Below the pieces are notes generated by a model that was not told the DNA's origin, ran no database searches, and saw only the letters and a list, made by a program, of their open reading frames with translations. From Branchiostoma floridae (Eukaryota > Chordata > Leptocardii > Amphioxiformes > Branchiostomatidae), in NCBI RefSeq assembly GCF_000003815.2, contig NC_049990.1, positions 17,576,029-17,640,028 on the forward strand: a DNA stretch of 64,000 bases, in the 5' to 3' direction. Below are positions 60,351-64,000 of the stretch, in pieces. The number at the start of each line of letters is the position of its first letter. Position 1 is the stretch's first letter. Both the position numbers and the translations under genes were made by a program.

Positions 60351-61528
60351 CAAAGCAGTGCATATACATTATACACTTGTATGTAGACTAGACGTTCATT
60401 ACAGACCTATCTACATGGATTTCATTGTTTTAAAAAAAGAAATTATTGGAATACGTAAAACAATTTCGTATTGACAGTTTGTCATAACATTCCATGTTCA
60501 TTTCTAACAGGCATCATAAACTTATCCACCGTGATTGATGAAGTAACTAAAACAATGATAAAACCATAGAATGGTATCAAGTTGACATTCGGCTAAAGCT
60601 GTTATTGCTCAACAGTCAACATATCAGTTACAATTTCTGGTTCGTAACGTTTCAAATCAGCGACGTACAGCGATTCTGACATCAATAACATCGCACTAAT
60701 AAGGACTAATTGGTATACTGAAAGATCGTATAAATTTGTAAAAGATGTACACTCTTCTAAGATGTACACTATTAAAGATAAAACGATCCAAAGCTGTACT
60801 TTATTGTTTAGGCCAGGTAATTGAAGCTAACGTTGATAATTCCTTCAGTGACGTCAAACTGATCACAGCAGCCGATAAGAAACCTAGCTTCGCAGCTCGA
60901 GAAAATTTTACTTCAAATTATGATTAAGTGCAACTGTCTGTGTTCATTGAATTATACTGTCATTATTGACGTTGATAGAAAAAATGTTATATTCTGGTGT
61001 CATAAACACTAACCTATCCAGCCAGACAGGCATGATTAACTTAAATCCTGAAAACTGAATTTTGGCCAGCAATGAAAGATCCATGAAAAATCATTTTCCA
61101 TGTGTTTTGTGTGGGAAACATTCAGACATGTATAACACACGGATTGTCATGCTATTTCATAGAATTATTCTCAATTAAGCATAGTATTCACTCAAATCAT
61201 CATACACGATCGTAGCTTTCATTGAAAGTTTTGCACTCGCAGATAGAGGACCTTTGTCTTAAGAGCTCGATCCAAGCTCCTGGATACAATTTGGTATACA
61301 TTCTCTTTATCTAAAATGACAGCGAATACACAATTACTTTGCGTCGCTCAAGTGTGTTCAATAATTGTAGTAACATGTTGTACCAGACTAGCGCAACTGT
61401 TGCCGGTAGTCTAAGGTTTATATGTAGTTGGCCTTTCTTAAAGGATTCAGAAAAAAAATATGTAGCGCAAGAACACAGGCGTTTTTCCTCCTCTTTAGCA
61501 AAACTACGAAAGCTTCACCCTCCTTTTT
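60351..61528. other. Intergenic, nothing recognised
   Basis: AT-rich sequence without supported features. Confidence 0.35.
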
Positions 61529-61768
61529 CAGCACTGGAAACCAGTGCTGAAGATGGCTTCAGCACTGGGAACCGAGTGCTGAATGTTCGTCAGCACTGGA
61601 AAACCAGTGCTGACGCGCTCTCAGCACTGGAGACGCCGGCTTCAGCACTGGAAACCGAGTGCTGAATGTTCGTCAGCACTGTAAACCGAGTGCTGACGCT
61701 CTCAGCACTGGAAACGCCAGCTTCAGCACTGGAAACCGAGTGCTGACTTTACAGGCAGCACTGGGAAC
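61529..61768. repeat. Array of short hairpin repeats
   Basis: A palindromic word CAGCACTGGAAACCAGTGCTG (9-bp arms around AAA) and variants with an extra G in the right arm recur about six or seven times over 240 bp, separated by 10-15 bp spacers such as AATGTTCGT and CGCTCT. Blocks of two hairpins are duplicated. Confidence 0.85.
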
Positions 61769-61769
61769 A

Positions 61770-62354
61770 TATACTTGAAAACAACCATGACGAATACCTA
61801 TTTTCGATTAAATGTGCAATATTATTATCATTTTACACATTTTGTACTGCTTTCAATTATCCAGCAAAACGTCTGCCTATACATACCATAAAAGTCAAAT
61901 GTTATACTTTGAACAACGTATGTAGATGTAAACAACAAACAAACCCAATACCCTAAACACAAAATATACTTGTTTAAACAAAGAAAAGCCTCAAAGTACA
62001 GTAATATTCGTAAATTATTACATGTAGAGTGATTTGCAATGTTACAGTAACTGTTATTAGGGTTTTGGGGTGCACACATGCAACCTTTCATTGATATGAT
62101 ACGCACGGATTGTAGATGCCAGTACGCTCCTGTAGAGTCCAGATTCAAGTGCTTTCAGCCGTTTCTATCGGGATCAAGAGAAAAGACATTTACTTCGAAT
62201 AAAGTTAATGCAATTTTAGTATACATTTGTTTGCTTAAATACATACTGATTAAAGGCAAGAGATGTAACAAGTTCCGAGATCTGTTGATATAGCACGTAC
62301 CTTTGATAAACGTATGCTCGAGATGCAACCAAAGAATGAAATTAAATATCTAAT
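61770..62354. other. 3' flank of the death-domain gene, nothing else seen
   Basis: No coding exon or repeat recognised. Confidence 0.35.
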
Positions 62355-63705
62355 TTAGATAACATAAGCTCTGATACCTGGAAATGTAGTCTTTAGACTA
62401 TCTACAACGCTCTGCAACCCTGCTTCTGAAAGAGCTTCAATAAGAACTCGGACTGTGGCGACGTCTCCGTTCCTCTTCTGCCACTCCCCCAGGAGGTCCA
62501 TACAGCAGGCCTTATCGTCGGAGTTTGCTGGTTTCCGTTCTATGTTTTGGATGTCTGGTCTCTTGAATTCGAGGAAGAAAGCCAGGTCCTTCCAGTCAGA
62601 GGCCACTTCTTCCTTGACGAGGAAGAAATAATCCGAAACGTCTGAAATTCCCATCGGAACACAAATTAGAATGTTGCAAAAATTTTGAGCAAGCACTACT
62701 TTATTTACAATCGAGGCTATGCTATATATGGTTCATCACTATGTCAACAATATTTCACAGAGGTGCACAATGAACCTTAGACTGTGATTCTGCCTGCATG
62801 TTGGTTTTAGAGTCATACTTACTTTTTGCAGTAGTACTGGTCGTACCTTCCTGTTGGCAAAACAAATATATAGTGGTTATTGATTAATTAACAACAAGCC
62901 TCTCTGTAAGGCATAAATATGACAAAAAATCTCTCTGTAAGGCATAAATATGACAACAAACCTCTCTGTAAGGCATACATATGTTGAAACTATGGCAATA
63001 GTAGAACAATGATATTTTGTCGAGTATCTTGTTGTCTTTGACTTCTATTCCGTCATAGCAACAACAATTGTATTGCTTAATCAAGAACTCGACTTCGCAA
63101 GATTGTGATATGCATGACAAACAAAATTTTCAAAAAAGTACCTGCTTTCCAACCTGTGTTGTCAAAGGTACGTCAATTGGGATGTCGCAGAGAAATGTTG
63201 GTCTTAGGCGTTCTCCTACGTCGTGTTTCTTCGCCTCTCTCAGAGCACGTTTGACTAGCTTCCCCTTTGTCTTGCTAACGACGATTCTAGGCAACTTATA
63301 GAAAGAAACCATGCCTATTCCTTCCCAAGCTTCTTGGCCTTTCACACTTTCGGCCCCGACAATGATATATGCAATGTTACGTTTTTGACTTTCAAAGGTA
63401 ATGAGCCTTTTCTCAGGAGGCGAAAGGGCGCGAACGACACGCCCCCTACCACATTAATTTCCACTTTTTGGCCTTCGTGCAGATCCACATGATTGCTCGT
63501 ACGTGTTTCTGGATCCGCCTCTGTCTCCCTGTCGGTGTTGTCATTTGCTTTTCTGCATTCTATTCGAAATGTGTTGCGATTGCTCTGTCTTTGAAGGGTG
63601 AACTCCACTTTGTGCCGTATAATCCACTTGTACATTTTCTTTGACATTAGGATTGGCCCTATTTCTTTCGACATGCCATGGGTCTTCACTTCCAATATGA
63701 AAAGG
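62355..63705 (-). CDS. 3' part of a UPA/death-domain protein gene
   Basis: Three minus-strand exons: 63705-63142, 62850-62823 (28 nt) and 62641-62355 with the stop. The last exon encodes a death domain (VASDWKDLAFFLEFKRPDIQ, LLGEWQKRNGD, VRVLIEALSEAGLQSVVDSL), joined in phase 1 through EGTTSTTAK to the preceding exon. The first exon (IIRHKVEFTLQ, LHEGQKVEIN, then RNIAYIIVGAESV and GIGMVSFYKLPR) resembles the UPA region of the UNC5/PIDD/ankyrin group, moderately supported. That exon changes frame near 63442-63446, a five-C run on the plus strand; its 564-nt length also does not fit the flanking phases, so an indel or a sequence error is present. The gene continues upstream beyond the window. 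Role inferred: cytoplasmic adaptor or receptor tail in death-fold signalling. Confidence 0.75.
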
Positions 63706-64000
63706 CTGAAATTCAAGAAGTTTAGTTATTTTAAACGATGACAAAAGATACAAAAGGAAAAAGTGATTGTGCAGGAAAGATTGAATTGCAGAAAGATTGA
63801 AGCAAACGATAACAATTCAACTGTCGCTGCTTATTCCCGAAAAAGATCCTTTTACACATTGACTGAACTGAAACATTTATTTTTTCCATCCTTGCAACAC
63901 CTGGCAGGCATTTAAGACCTCGATATCTTATGCTAAAGAAAGGGCACTATTTGACAAGTCTACAGGATCCTAGGTACCTGGAGAAATGGTTGACATCGAA

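Noticed and set aside
61529-61768. CRISPR-like array
   Set aside because: Spacers are 10-15 bp, repeated and not unique, the host is an animal genome, and there are no cas genes.

Overview
The window is animal nuclear DNA. Genes are split by GT-AG introns with conserved phases, introns are full of transposons and fold-back elements, and there is one 100-N assembly gap. The mix of ectodomains (NHL, PAN, EGF, C-type lectin), a UPA/death-domain gene, C2H2 fingers and dense MITEs fits an invertebrate deuterostome. Amphioxus (Branchiostoma) is my best guess; this is inference from content, not a match.

Layout. 1-2010 is a 221-bp satellite. 4012-33811 is a tandem cluster of three apparently intact plus-strand genes (A 6519-10578, B 14836-19657, C 26446-33811) and one last-exon relic (4012-4243). 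Each gene has five coding exons with the same phases (1,0,0,1): a cytoplasmic acidic exon with about ten to twelve Tyr-x-Asn motifs on an 11-residue period, a transmembrane exon, two short Thr-rich stalk exons, and one exon with a six-blade NHL propeller. A conserved upstream block occurs before each gene and at extra places with no gene after it, so the cluster once had more units. 35927-37069 is a minus-strand 13-finger C2H2 gene with two frame breaks. 38526-44541 is a minus-strand type II receptor: NPxY-bearing tail, TM, 33-nt repeat stalk, PAN domain, C-type lectin domain. 50476-59026 is a plus-strand type II receptor: YxxP-array tail, TM, stalk, at least six EGF exons, C-type lectin domain. 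62355-63705 is the 3' end of a minus-strand UPA/death-domain gene.

Common theme. Five neighbouring genes from three unrelated ectodomain classes share one design: a type II membrane protein whose N-terminal cytoplasmic exon carries many tyrosine motifs and is joined by a phase-1 intron to a TM exon. The motif class differs between them: YxN (Grb2-SH2 type) in the NHL genes, YxxP (Crk-SH2 type) in the EGF-lectin gene, NPxY (PTB type) in the PAN-lectin gene. That suggests a local family of multivalent surface signalling scaffolds, possibly immune or adhesive. The YxN-array/TM/NHL architecture is the strongest candidate for something undescribed.

The rest is mostly mobile DNA: a Penelope-like GIY-YIG element and two fold-back derivatives, LINE 3' fragments, a roughly 0.95-kb MITE family rich in TGACGTCA palindromes, several smaller MITEs, and a 3.9-kb fold-back element with a second inverted-repeat element nested inside it.
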